The notes: a model not told the origin generated them from the sequence alone. Shown: positions 8,059 through 18,080, counted from the first letter of the stretch. The stretch: 64,000 nucleotides of DNA from an uncultured Bacteroidales bacterium (GCA_947305645.1 CAMZEC010000002.1:1-64000); one strand, 5' to 3'. Numbers and translations: made by a program.

Positions 8059-10263
8059 ATGGGTGAGTTGACGAACGATATCCAGTTCCTTCCCGGCGTT
8101 GGCCCCAAGCGTGCGGCCCTAATCAAGCGTGAACTCGGCGTCAATACGCTCGAGGAGCTCATCCGTTTCTATCCCTACCGCTACATAGACCGCAGCAGCA
8201 TCACCCCCATAGTATCAGTTACTCCAGACCTTGCGTACGTGCAGGTACAGGGGAGGGTGGTAAGCCGCAACCTCATCAACATGAAGCACCTGAGCATCAT
8301 AGTGGAAGATGGCACCGGGCGCATGGAAATGGTTTTTTTCAAGGGCGTCAAATGGAATTTCGACAGGCTCGCCCCCGGCAGCGTATGGCTGTTCTTCGGC
8401 AAGCCGCAGTTGTTCAACGGACGCATCAACATTGTGCATCCCGAGGTGGATGCGCCTCAGACGGACCCGGCGGCGAAGGGTACCCTCACCGGCGTTTACC
8501 CAAGCACGGAGAAGCTTAAGAACGGTGGCATCACCGGCAAGCTGATGTGCAAGATGGAACGGGCCGCGCTGGCCCTCTGTCTTCCGGAAGTGCAGGAGAG
8601 CCTGCCCGACTATATACTTAAGAAGTACGGCCTGCCGTCGCTCGTGTTGGCGCTTCAGAACATACATTTCCCCTCCGACATGAGCGCTCTCGCGGCTGCT
8701 ACCCGCCGGCTTAAGTTCGAAGAGCTCTTCTACCTGCAGCTCAGCCTGCTGAAGCAGAAGTACGTGCGCAGCAGGGCGGCGAACGGCCTGGTGATGCCCC
8801 ATGTGGGGCCGGCCTTCCACGCCTGCTACAACGCGCTCCCGTACTCCCTCACGGGGGCGCAGCAGCGGGTGATAAAAGAGATACGGGCAGATCTTTCCGG
8901 CGGCTCGCAGATGAACCGTCTGCTGCAGGGAGACGTGGGATCGGGCAAGACGATGGTGGCGGTGCTCAGCTGCCTTATCGCCATTGGAAACGGCTATCAG
9001 GCGTGCATTATGGCGCCTACGGAAGTGCTTGCGCAGCAGCACTTTGCCAACATTCAGAAGTACCTCGCGCCCACCGGCGTGCAGTGCGCCCTGCTTACCG
9101 GCAGCACCACCAGAAAGGAGCGCAAGCCGCTGATGGCGGGGCTCGCGGACGGCAGCATTCAGTTGGTCGTCGGCACCCACGCCCTCATAGAGGAGCCGGT
9201 GCGGTACCGGGCCCTCGGGCTTGCCGTTATTGACGAGCAGCACCGCTTCGGCGTGAGCCAGCGTGCCGCCCTCTGGTCGAAAGGCCCCTTGATGCGGTAC
9301 GACCAGCGGAGTGGTGCGTGGGCACCGGTGAGCGATAGCGAACGTCCGGCCATCCCCCCTGGGGGGGCGCCGGGGGGGAGAACCATCGAAGACCAAAACG
9401 TGCCACCCCACGTTTTGGTGATGACTGCAACACCGATTCCGAGGACGTTAGCTATGACGTTTTACGGGGATTTGGATTTGTCCGTAATCGACGAAATGCC
9501 TCCCGGCCGCAAGCCCGTGCAGACCATGCTCATAGGGCAGAACCGCTTGCCGGCGATGTACCGCTTCATGCGGGAGGAGATATCCAAGGGGCGGCAGGTT
9601 TTCGTGGTGTACCCCATGATCTTCATAAACGAGAAGATGGAGGACGTGAGCAACGTGGAGCAGGGCTACGAAGACATTGTGAAGGCGTTCCCGCTCGACG
9701 AAGGGTACAAGGTGGCCATAGTCCACGGGCAGCAGAGCAATGAACAGAAGCTCTTCAATATGAAGGCTTTCGTTGAGGGCAGGGCGCATATCCTTGTTTC
9801 CACAACGGTGATAGAAGTGGGCGTGGACGTGCCGAACGCCAGCGTGATGGTGATTCGGAGCGCCCAGCGTTTCGGCCTGAGCCAGCTGCACCAGCTGCGC
9901 GGCAGGGTAGGACGCGGTGCCGAGAAATCCTACTGCATACTTGTCAAGGACCCCAAGACCGGAAAAGACGCCCAGGAGCGCCTGGAGCTGATGTGCGCCA
10001 CGGAAGACGGCTTCGAGATTGCGGAGAAGGACATGAAGATGCGAGGCCCCGGCGACCTCGAAGGGACGCAGCAGAGCGGAATGCCCATAGAGCTTCATAT
10101 TGCTTCCCTGCTTCGCGACGGCGCCATGCTGGACGAGGCTCGTTCATGCGCCATGAAGGTGCTGGATGCCGACCCCGGATTGGACAGGCCTCAAAACTCC
10201 GTTTTGCTCAAGGAACTGAGAAAAGGCAAGTACGACATAAAAGACTACAGCAAAATATCCTGA
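8059..10263 (+). CDS. recG: ATP-dependent DNA helicase RecG with an about 38-aa in-frame insertion
   Basis: GVGPKRA wedge N-terminus; GDVGSGKT, DEQHRFG, TATPIPRT, QLRGRVGRG; start moved to MGELTND because the -7 element TATCTTTG (8047-8054) lies inside the longer ORF. Confidence 0.95.
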   Translation: MGELTNDIQFLPGVGPKRAALIKRELGVNTLEELIRFYPYRYIDRSSITPIVSVTPDLAYVQVQGRVVSRNLINMKHLSIIVEDGTGRMEMVFFKGVKWNFDRLAPGSVWLFFGKPQLFNGRINIVHPEVDAPQTDPAAKGTLTGVYPSTEKLKNGGITGKLMCKMERAALALCLPEVQESLPDYILKKYGLPSLVLALQNIHFPSDMSALAAATRRLKFEELFYLQLSLLKQKYVRSRAANGLVMPHVGPAFHACYNALPYSLTGAQQRVIKEIRADLSGGSQMNRLLQGDVGSGKTMVAVLSCLIAIGNGYQACIMAPTEVLAQQHFANIQKYLAPTGVQCALLTGSTTRKERKPLMAGLADGSIQLVVGTHALIEEPVRYRALGLAVIDEQHRFGVSQRAALWSKGPLMRYDQRSGAWAPVSDSERPAIPPGGAPGGRTIEDQNVPPHVLVMTATPIPRTLAMTFYGDLDLSVIDEMPPGRKPVQTMLIGQNRLPAMYRFMREEISKGRQVFVVYPMIFINEKMEDVSNVEQGYEDIVKAFPLDEGYKVAIVHGQQSNEQKLFNMKAFVEGRAHILVSTTVIEVGVDVPNASVMVIRSAQRFGLSQLHQLRGRVGRGAEKSYCILVKDPKTGKDAQERLELMCATEDGFEIAEKDMKMRGPGDLEGTQQSGMPIELHIASLLRDGAMLDEARSCAMKVLDADPGLDRPQNSVLLKELRKGKYDIKDYSKIS

Positions 10264-10300
10264 AAAATTACTATATTGCAGCAATTATTAAAGATTATAG

Positions 10301-10852
10301 ATGATGACAGCAATTATTGTTATTGCCATTGTGGCAGTCCTTGTACTCTGGATTATTTCTTCCCAGCGCAAACTCGTTAATGCAGAGGAGCTTACAAAGA
10401 ATGCAATGAGCCAGATCGGTGTGCAGCAGTCCAGCCGCTGGGATGCACTTTCCGCCCTGGTGGAGCTCCTGAAGTCTTATAACGAGCACGAATACAACAC
10501 CCTGAAGGATGTCATCGCCTCCCGTGCAGGCATCAACGCCAACAGTACTGCGGCGGAAGCCCAGGCCCAGGACGACGCCTTCAGTGCTGCGATGAAGCAG
10601 CTCAACGTGGTTGTGGAGCGCTATCCCGAGCTCAAGGCAGATGCCATGTACCAGAAGACCATGGATTCCGTGAACACCTATGAGAATCAGGTTCGTGTGG
10701 CCCGTATGACCTACAACGACACGGTAACCCGCTACAATCGTCTTACCCGTCAGATTCCCGACAGCATTGTGGCATCTCTCTTCCACTTCGCCGAGAAGCA
10801 GTATCTTCAGGAAGATGCAGCCAAGAAGGATATGCCTTCCCTCAAGATCTGA
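10301..10852 (+). CDS. LemA family protein
   Basis: N-terminal TM helix plus LemA-type coiled coil; adjacent to a DUF2207 gene as commonly seen. Confidence 0.88.
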   Translation: MMTAIIVIAIVAVLVLWIISSQRKLVNAEELTKNAMSQIGVQQSSRWDALSALVELLKSYNEHEYNTLKDVIASRAGINANSTAAEAQAQDDAFSAAMKQLNVVVERYPELKADAMYQKTMDSVNTYENQVRVARMTYNDTVTRYNRLTRQIPDSIVASLFHFAEKQYLQEDAAKKDMPSLKI

Positions 10853-10866
10853 TAGGGATTCCGGCT

Positions 10867-12588
10867 ATGAAAAGACTCTTTATATCATTAGTGGCGGCTC
10901 TGTCCGCCATTTCTGCTTTTGGGTACGAGCCTGAAATTCGCGATATCGGCATAAAAGTTTCGCTGGACACGCTCGGCACTGCGCATATCGTGGAGGTTTG
11001 GGACGTTGTCGTGGCCAGCGGTACCGAGTGGTATCTGGTGAGGGAGAATCTTGGCGATATCAGAATCTGCAATCTTGCCGTAACGGACGAGAGCGGAACC
11101 GTTTTCAAGAACGAGGGCTCCTGGGATGTAGACAGAAGCATCTCCCAGAAAGCGGGGAGGTGTGGCCTCCACAAAACCTCCGGAGGCTATGAGATTTGCT
11201 GGGGCGTAGGCAGTTACGGCCCCCATGTCTTTACCGTGAGCTACGATATGACCAATTCGGTCAAGACTCTGAACGACTATGACATGCTGCACATGCAGTT
11301 CGTTACGGACGAGCTGTCGTCGAAACCTCAGCACGTACGTCTTACCTTAAGCGCCCCCGTACCGCTGAGCGAAGAGAATTCCCGCATCTGGGGCTTCGGC
11401 TACGAGGGTACGACGCAGTGGGAAAACGGCAGCGTGGTGGCCGAATCGACGGAAAGCTTCAAATACAACTCGTCTCTTATATTGCTCCTGCGCCTGGATA
11501 AGGGCATCATCAATTCCCCCAGCGTTCAGGACAAAGACTTCGAACAGGTCATGAACCGTGCGATGGAAGGCGCCGACTTCGGAGACGAGGAGGATGCTGA
11601 ATGGTACGAGATGCTGCTGGGCTTTATCTTTACCATAGGTATGATCTGGGGATTCTTCATCTATCCTGTGAAGAGGTTCCTTATTGCAATAGGCATCGTA
11701 AAGGACAAGAACCGCAAGCGCATCAAGAAGATCTTCGGTGTAAAACGGATTCCCAAGCGTCTCGAGTGGAGCAGGACCCTGCCGTTCAATGCCGGAATTC
11801 AGGAAACTTACTATGTGGCATCGCATTTAACCGGTAATGACGACGGCAAGTTCTCCATCATTCCTGCAATGATCCTGCATCTTATGTACGAAGGCCTGAT
11901 AGTGCTCAAGAGGGATGTGAACGGCAAGAAGGAATTCCACTTCAACGATGTCGCTTCCAAGGAGAATCTCTCTCTCAGCGAGATAGAGCTGCTGGTCCTC
12001 CTCAAGACGGCCTCCGGCTCGGACAAGGTACTGCAGGAGAAGGAATTCAAACGCTGGTCGGAGACGAATTACAAGGAAGTCAAGAAATGGGTGAATACTA
12101 TGAGGGATGAGGTCCGTTTGAACCTGAGCGAGAACGGTTATCTGGACTCAGGCAGTCCCAACAGGTACGAGGAGCTTGTGTTCAGCGCCGAAGGCCAGAA
12201 AGAGGCCATGCAGTCCCTGCGCTTCCGCCAGTACCTGAAAGATTTTACCTTGCTTAACGAGCGGTATTCTCCGGAGGTGACCCTCTGGGGCAAGTACCTT
12301 ATGGTTGCGACCCTGTTCGGAATGGCGGACAAGGTGGCCAGGGATATGAAGAACATGGCGCCTAACGCGATGGTAGGTGTGCCTGATATGGCAGTCTCCG
12401 ATTTGTCAGACGTGCTCCTGTTCACCAACACGTTCCGCAATGCCACCCGTGGCGCGTATGCCCTCGCGACCATGCCTTCCGGAGGCGGTTACTCCGGCGG
12501 TCACTCGTCCGGCGGCTTCGGAGGTCACTCGTCGTTTGGCGGCGGTGGCGGCTTCTCCGGCGGCGGTCATGGCGGCGGCAGTAGATAG
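10867..12588 (+). CDS. DUF2207 family membrane protein with Gly-rich C-terminus
   Basis: N-terminal signal, extracellular domain, TM segment, C-terminal GGGYSGGHSSGGFGG tail. Confidence 0.8.
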   Translation: MKRLFISLVAALSAISAFGYEPEIRDIGIKVSLDTLGTAHIVEVWDVVVASGTEWYLVRENLGDIRICNLAVTDESGTVFKNEGSWDVDRSISQKAGRCGLHKTSGGYEICWGVGSYGPHVFTVSYDMTNSVKTLNDYDMLHMQFVTDELSSKPQHVRLTLSAPVPLSEENSRIWGFGYEGTTQWENGSVVAESTESFKYNSSLILLLRLDKGIINSPSVQDKDFEQVMNRAMEGADFGDEEDAEWYEMLLGFIFTIGMIWGFFIYPVKRFLIAIGIVKDKNRKRIKKIFGVKRIPKRLEWSRTLPFNAGIQETYYVASHLTGNDDGKFSIIPAMILHLMYEGLIVLKRDVNGKKEFHFNDVASKENLSLSEIELLVLLKTASGSDKVLQEKEFKRWSETNYKEVKKWVNTMRDEVRLNLSENGYLDSGSPNRYEELVFSAEGQKEAMQSLRFRQYLKDFTLLNERYSPEVTLWGKYLMVATLFGMADKVARDMKNMAPNAMVGVPDMAVSDLSDVLLFTNTFRNATRGAYALATMPSGGGYSGGHSSGGFGGHSSFGGGGGFSGGGHGGGSR

Positions 12589-12606
12589 TTTGATAATTAA
12601 TCCATT

Positions 12607-14790
12607 ATGAAGAAATACATATTCGGCCTCTGTGCCATTCTTGCAATTATGAGTTGTGCCAAGACGGAAGATTCCAAAGGGTATGTGGGTCCTTCCGACA
12701 TAACGATAGAAGACGGAGTCATGACTCCGGAGGCGCTGCTGTCCCTGGGGCGCCTGAGCGACCCTCAGATAAGCCCGGACGGCAAAACTGTCCTGTACGG
12801 CGTTTCGTGGAACGATATAGCCGGCAACCGCAGCTGCCGCAACCTGTGGCTCTGTGATGCCGACGGAAGCAACCACAGGCAGCTCAGCCGTTATGCAAAA
12901 AGCGTAAGCAACGCCCGTTGGTCCAGCGACGGCAAGAGCATCTTTTTCCTGCAGGGCGGGCAGCTCTGGAAGGCCCCTCTTAACGGCTCCAAACTCGGCA
13001 AGAAAGTGCAGCTGAGCGACGTGCCGGCTGGGATAAGCGAGTTCAAGCTGTCTCCAGACCAGAAGTCTGTAGTTTATCTGTCGACCATAAAGAATGCAAA
13101 GCTCCAGCAGCCGGCCGATACCGATCCGGCGCTCGACAAGGCGCAGGCGTATGCCACCGAAGACCTGATGTACCGTCACTGGGACCATTGGGTGACCGAG
13201 ATTCCACGCAGCTACGTGGCGGGCATGGACGGAAAGATTACGCCGGAAAGCTCTACCGACATCCTGGGCGACGAGCCTTTCGAACTGCCCACCGAGCCTT
13301 TCGGCGGGGCTGAGCAGTTGGACTGGAGCCCCGACGGTCGCTATATAGCTTATTCCTGCCGCAAACTTACCGGCAAGCAGTATGCCTTCAGCACCAATAC
13401 CGGCATCTATGTATATGATACCCGGACCGGAGAGACGCTTCCGGTGAAGACCGACGGCGGCTACGATACCGACCCCGTATGGAGCCCTGGAGGCGAGTGG
13501 CTGGCGTGGATTTCCATGCGGCGCGACGGTTATGAGGCCGATGCCCAGCGTATACTGATCTGTGACGTGCAGCAAAGTGCCGACGGTCTTCAGTTCGGCG
13601 CCCCCAGGCAGCTGGCGGCGGGTCTCGACCGCGATGCCTCCGGCCCTGCTTGGTTCGGCAACGAGCTGTATTTCAATGCCTTGATTGACGGAATACAGTC
13701 CATCTTCAAGGTAACGCCGACTAATGAGCTGACCCGACTCACGCCTGCAGGATGGAAGTGCGACATGTTCACTCCGTTCGCAATCGGAGGGGAAGGGGAG
13801 TCGCAACGTCTGCTAACCACCTTCTATTCATTGCACCGCCCGCTGGAGCTTGCCGTGGTGAATCCGGCCACGGCCGAGTATGCTCCCGCCAGCAATGTAA
13901 ACGGCTTTATTTTCGATCAGCTGGACGAGGTCTCCACGGAGAGCGTTTTCGTGCCTACGGTTGACGGCAAGCAGATGCAGTGCTGGGTGATGTATCCTCC
14001 CAGGTTCGACGAGTCCAAGGTATACCCCGCCATCGAAATCGTTCTGGGAGGCCCCCAGGGCTCGAATTCTCAGGACTGGAGCTACCGCTGGTGCTATCGC
14101 CTGATGGCGCAGCAGGGCTACATCGTTATTATGCCCAACCGCCGCGGTACCACAGCCTTCGGACAAGAGTGGAAGGAGCAGATCAGCGGCGACTACTGCG
14201 GCCTGAACATGCAGGACTACCTGAGTGCCGGCCGCTACATCAAGGAGCAGCCGTACGTGGGCAAGCTGGCCTGCGTGGGCGCTTCTTATGGCGGCTATTC
14301 CGCTTATATGCTGGAAGGTTTGCACGGTGACCTGTACGATTGCTTCATAGCACACGCCGGCATTTTCGACGAGGCGCAGCTGTGGTTTACCACCGAGGAG
14401 ATGTGGTTTGCCAACTGGGATAACGGAGGACTTACGGAGTACGCCTATACAGAAGGCCAGCAGGGGCCTGCCGGAGACGGCGTAACCTTCGGCGGCATGC
14501 AGCAGGCGGGCGCTCCGTACGCCTCTACGCCCAAGGCCCGCCGCCACTATGCCAACTCGCCGGTTACCATGGTTACCAAGTGGCACACGCCTATACTTTG
14601 CATTCACGGTATGATGGACTACCGTATCCCGTACGAGCAGGGGATGGCCGCTTTCAACGCTGCCCAGATGATGGGGGTACCCAGCAAGCTGGTTGTGTTC
14701 CCGGAGGAGAACCATTGGATCCTGCAGCCGCAGAACGCCCTTTTCTGGCACCGCACCTTCTTCGACTGGCTCGACCGCTGGATGGACTAA
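12607..14790 (+). CDS. S9 family serine peptidase (prolyl oligopeptidase/DPP-like)
   Basis: WD40-like propeller blocks (SPDGK); GASYGGYS nucleophile elbow; HGMMDYRIP and ENHWI. Confidence 0.92.
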   Translation: MKKYIFGLCAILAIMSCAKTEDSKGYVGPSDITIEDGVMTPEALLSLGRLSDPQISPDGKTVLYGVSWNDIAGNRSCRNLWLCDADGSNHRQLSRYAKSVSNARWSSDGKSIFFLQGGQLWKAPLNGSKLGKKVQLSDVPAGISEFKLSPDQKSVVYLSTIKNAKLQQPADTDPALDKAQAYATEDLMYRHWDHWVTEIPRSYVAGMDGKITPESSTDILGDEPFELPTEPFGGAEQLDWSPDGRYIAYSCRKLTGKQYAFSTNTGIYVYDTRTGETLPVKTDGGYDTDPVWSPGGEWLAWISMRRDGYEADAQRILICDVQQSADGLQFGAPRQLAAGLDRDASGPAWFGNELYFNALIDGIQSIFKVTPTNELTRLTPAGWKCDMFTPFAIGGEGESQRLLTTFYSLHRPLELAVVNPATAEYAPASNVNGFIFDQLDEVSTESVFVPTVDGKQMQCWVMYPPRFDESKVYPAIEIVLGGPQGSNSQDWSYRWCYRLMAQQGYIVIMPNRRGTTAFGQEWKEQISGDYCGLNMQDYLSAGRYIKEQPYVGKLACVGASYGGYSAYMLEGLHGDLYDCFIAHAGIFDEAQLWFTTEEMWFANWDNGGLTEYAYTEGQQGPAGDGVTFGGMQQAGAPYASTPKARRHYANSPVTMVTKWHTPILCIHGMMDYRIPYEQGMAAFNAAQMMGVPSKLVVFPEENHWILQPQNALFWHRTFFDWLDRWMD

Positions 14791-14793
14791 TAA

Positions 14794-14960
14794 ATAAGGT
14801 GGTATGGTTGAAAAACTACGGGCCTTCGGCCCTATCCCTCCCAGCATAGCTGGGCCCATCCCGTTTCTACGAAACGATGTCTCCCCCTATTGTCCCCCAG
14901 GGGACATCTGCCCTTCGGGGCAACCACGGGAGGCTACGGTTTTCAACCATACCACCTTAT
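14794..14960. repeat. Structured intergenic element with perfect 21-bp terminal inverted repeats and serial internal hairpins
   Basis: 14794-14814 ataaggtggtatggttgaaaa is the exact reverse complement of 14940-14960; internal hairpins 14820-14832, 14840-14854, 14862-14876, 14891-14906, 14909-14922. Confidence 0.9.
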
Positions 14961-14987
14961 CTCTGAACAGTAATCAGCGGTACGGTT

Positions 14988-15707
14988 ATGGAAAAGTGGC
15001 AGGAAAGAACTGAGATGCTGTTAGGCTCGGCGGCGCTGGAGCGGCTGGCGGCGGCTCGCGTGGCCGTTGTGGGACTCGGAGGCGTCGGAGCCATGGCGGC
15101 GGAGATGCTGGTTCGCGCCGGCGTGGGGCACGTGGTGCTGGTGGATGTCGACGTGGTGTCCGTCAGCAATATCAACCGTCAGCTGCCGGCCCTGCATTCG
15201 ACTGTCGGTCGCCCCAAGTGCGAGGTCATGCGGGAGCGGCTGGTGGATATAAATCCGTCGTTGGACGTTACGGTGCTGCCGGAGTATCTGAACGAAGAGA
15301 GCATCCCGTCGCTGCTTGGGCCGCTGGAGTTGGACGGCATAGTGGATGCCATCGATACGCTCAGCCCCAAGATTGCCCTGATCCAGTACTGCCTGTCCAA
15401 GGGGTTATTTCTTGTGAGCTCCATGGGCAGCGGTTCCAAGCTGGATGCCACCAAGGTGCGCGTAGACGACATTTCCCGCAGTTTCCAGTGTCCGCTGGCC
15501 CATATGCTTCGCAAGCGGCTTCACAAACTGGGGATTACCGAAGGCTTCCTTGCGGTGTTCTCTACGGAAAAGCCGGACAAGGCTTCCGTAGTGCTGGAAG
15601 AGAGCCGCAACAAGAAGTCACAGACCGGGACAGTTTCCTGGCTGCCGGCCGTTTTCGGGTGCGTGTGCGCGCAGGCCATGGTACGTCATCTTGCTGATGT
15701 TGAATAA
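14988..15707 (+). CDS. tcdA: tRNA threonylcarbamoyladenosine dehydratase (ThiF/TcdA family)
   Basis: GLGGVGAMAAEMLVRAGVGHVVLVDVDVVSVSNINRQ; DAIDTLSPK; MGSGSKLD. Confidence 0.9.
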   Translation: MEKWQERTEMLLGSAALERLAAARVAVVGLGGVGAMAAEMLVRAGVGHVVLVDVDVVSVSNINRQLPALHSTVGRPKCEVMRERLVDINPSLDVTVLPEYLNEESIPSLLGPLELDGIVDAIDTLSPKIALIQYCLSKGLFLVSSMGSGSKLDATKVRVDDISRSFQCPLAHMLRKRLHKLGITEGFLAVFSTEKPDKASVVLEESRNKKSQTGTVSWLPAVFGCVCAQAMVRHLADVE

Positions 15708-15727
15708 AATGCTTACCTTTGCAGACT

Positions 15728-16846
15728 ATGTTTGCTGTTGTCGAAGTTAAATCACGTGCGGACTTGATGCGTTTCATCAAGTTCCCGGACCAGTTGTATA
15801 AGTCTTGCAGGCAGTACGTTCCGGCGTTGCACTCAGATCAGGTTTATGCTCTGACCAAAGTGTCGTCGCTTTCTTACTGCAAACGCAAGATGTGGATGGT
15901 GCTTGACGGCCAGAAAGTGGTCGGACGTATATGTGCCATCATCAATCCCCGTTACAACGAGCGTTACGGTAAGAAACGTGTGCGCTTCGGCTGGTTCGAC
16001 TGCATCAAGGACATTGAGGTGGCCCGTCTGCTGATTGGTACCGCCGAGCAGTGGGCAAAGGAGCAGGGAATGACGGAGATTCATGGCCCGCTCTATTACA
16101 ACACCCTTGGAAAACAGGGCATGCTGGTAGAAGGATACGAAAATACACCTCCCTTCAACTGCCTGTATAATTACCCTTATTACAACGATTTGGTTCAGGA
16201 GCTCGGCTTCGAGAAGGAGTGCGACTGGCTGCAGTACAAGATGGTTGCCAACCATGGGGTGCCCGAGAAGGCAAGGCGTGTTGCGAAGATGGTCGAGGAA
16301 CGTTACAACCTTCACTTCGGCAGCATAGACGAGCTCAAGAAAGATCCGGAGATGGTGCGCAAGTTCTTCCACGTCTACAACGACAGTTTCTCGGAGACGG
16401 TGTACAATTTTATTCCGTTTACGGACGCCGAGATAGACGAAGAGGCCAGAACTTCCATGCGTTTCATTTCCGACAAGGCCAGCTGCGTTTTGTTCGACGA
16501 GCACAATGAAATAGTTGCTTTTGGCATTTCTTTCCCGAGCATTTCCGAGGCGCTGAAGAAGGCAAAGGGGCGTTTGTTCCCCTTTGGCTGGTGGTATCTC
16601 AGGAAGGCTTTGAAGGATTACGAGACTACGGACCTTATGATAAACGGCGCCGTGCCCGAGTGGCAGAACAAGGGCGTTTCCGCCGTGTATTATAAGGAGA
16701 TGGCCGACAAGGCGATCAAGATCGGCAACCGCTGGGCCATTTCCAATCCACAGATAGAGTCGAACAGTGCGGTGAACATTTGGAACAGCTATGAGCATGA
16801 GCCGTTCATGCGTCGCAGGTGCTACATTAAGAAGATAGGAGAGTGA
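15728..16846 (+). CDS. GNAT-like hypothetical protein
   Basis: Conserved hypothetical with GNAT-like features; TACCTTTG at 15714-15721 supports ATG at 15728. Confidence 0.65.
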   Translation: MFAVVEVKSRADLMRFIKFPDQLYKSCRQYVPALHSDQVYALTKVSSLSYCKRKMWMVLDGQKVVGRICAIINPRYNERYGKKRVRFGWFDCIKDIEVARLLIGTAEQWAKEQGMTEIHGPLYYNTLGKQGMLVEGYENTPPFNCLYNYPYYNDLVQELGFEKECDWLQYKMVANHGVPEKARRVAKMVEERYNLHFGSIDELKKDPEMVRKFFHVYNDSFSETVYNFIPFTDAEIDEEARTSMRFISDKASCVLFDEHNEIVAFGISFPSISEALKKAKGRLFPFGWWYLRKALKDYETTDLMINGAVPEWQNKGVSAVYYKEMADKAIKIGNRWAISNPQIESNSAVNIWNSYEHEPFMRRRCYIKKIGE

Positions 16847-16849
16847 TTT

Positions 16850-17938
16850 ATGGCAGAGAATACGCTGCTTGACAAAGTTCTTTCCCTCGAGGGAAAATTC
16901 CAGTCCATTCAGGACCAGCTGTCGGATCCGTCGGTGATGTCCGACATGAAGAAATATGTTCAGCTGAACAAGGATTACAAGGAACTTGAGCCTATTATCA
17001 AGGCCGGGCATGAGTATGAGAAGCTTCTTAGCGACCTTCAGTCGGCAAAGGACATTATGCTGAACGAGAAGGATGAGGAGCTGCGCGAGATGGCCCGTGA
17101 GGAGATTGCGGAGATTGAGCCCAAGATTCCCGACATGGAGCAGAATATCAAGCTTCTGCTGATTCCTGCAGATCCCGACGATTCCAAGAACGCCATCGTG
17201 GAAATCCGCGGCGGTGCCGGAGGCGACGAGGCTGCTATCTTTGCAGGAGACCTTTTCCGTATGTATCAGCATTTTGCCGAGTCCCGCGGCTGGAAGCTGG
17301 AGGTCACCGACCAGGCTCCCGGTACTTCCGGCGGCTTCAAGCAGATAGTCTTCAAGCTCAGCGGCAACGACGGGGTTTACGGAGTGATGAAATATGAGTC
17401 CGGGGTGCATCGCGTCCAACGTGTGCCCCAGACCGAGACCCAGGGCCGAATCCAGACTTCTGCGGCTTCGGTGGCCGTTTTCCCCGAGGCAGGGGAGTTT
17501 GACGTGGATCTTAGCTGGGACGATATCCGTCTGGATCTTTTCTGCTCATCCGGACCCGGCGGCCAGGGAGTCAATACTACCTACTCTGCAGTCCGTCTGA
17601 CCCATATTCCTTCGGGTCTGGTGGTCCAGTGCCAGGAGGAGCGCTCACAGCTTAAGAACAAGGACCGTGCGTTCGAGGAGCTCCGTACCCGTCTGTACAA
17701 TATGGAGCACCAGAAGTACCTCGACGGCATCGCCGCAAAACGCAAGACTATGGTCTCGACTGGCGACCGCAGCGCCAAGATCCGCACCTACAATTATCCG
17801 CAGGGCCGTGTCACCGACCATCGTATCAATTGGAGCATGTACAACCTGCCCGTCTTTATGGACGGCGACATTCAGGAGTGCATAGACCAGCTCCAAATCG
17901 CAGAAAACGCCGAACGCCTCAAGGAGGCCGGGGAATAA
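16850..17938 (+). CDS. prfA: Peptide chain release factor 1
   Basis: [39 protein letters not shown] (GGQ). Confidence 0.95.
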   Translation: MAENTLLDKVLSLEGKFQSIQDQLSDPSVMSDMKKYVQLNKDYKELEPIIKAGHEYEKLLSDLQSAKDIMLNEKDEELREMAREEIAEIEPKIPDMEQNIKLLLIPADPDDSKNAIVEIRGGAGGDEAAIFAGDLFRMYQHFAESRGWKLEVTDQAPGTSGGFKQIVFKLSGNDGVYGVMKYESGVHRVQRVPQTETQGRIQTSAASVAVFPEAGEFDVDLSWDDIRLDLFCSSGPGGQGVNTTYSAVRLTHIPSGLVVQCQEERSQLKNKDRAFEELRTRLYNMEHQKYLDGIAAKRKTMVSTGDRSAKIRTYNYPQGRVTDHRINWSMYNLPVFMDGDIQECIDQLQIAENAERLKEAGE

Positions 17939-17955
17939 TTCTTCGCGAGAGGAGC

Positions 17956-18061
17956 CGAGACCGCACTTTCGGCCTCCTGCGACTTAAAATGCCGGCTCGA
18001 CGCCTTCCAGAAAGGGTCGAGTCGGCAGTATTCTTAATATACCAGCGAAAGTGCTGTCTCG
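17956..18061. repeat. Nested inverted repeat between convergent prfA and nucleoside phosphorylase genes
   Basis: Outer arms 17956-17971/18046-18061 (15/16 complementary); inner arms 17990-18001/18016-18027 (11/12). Confidence 0.85.
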
Positions 18062-18080
18062 TGCAGTCGCTGGAGCCAGG

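Noticed and set aside
9286-9399. RecG insertion as an intein, or as a group I or II intron
   Set aside because: Only about 114 bp, no intein or intron catalytic motifs, frame maintained throughout.
15833-17419. 528-aa minus-strand ORF opposite the GNAT-like and prfA genes
   Set aside because: Antisense to well-supported CDSs; composition (Leu/His/Val rich) typical of reverse-strand shadow ORFs.
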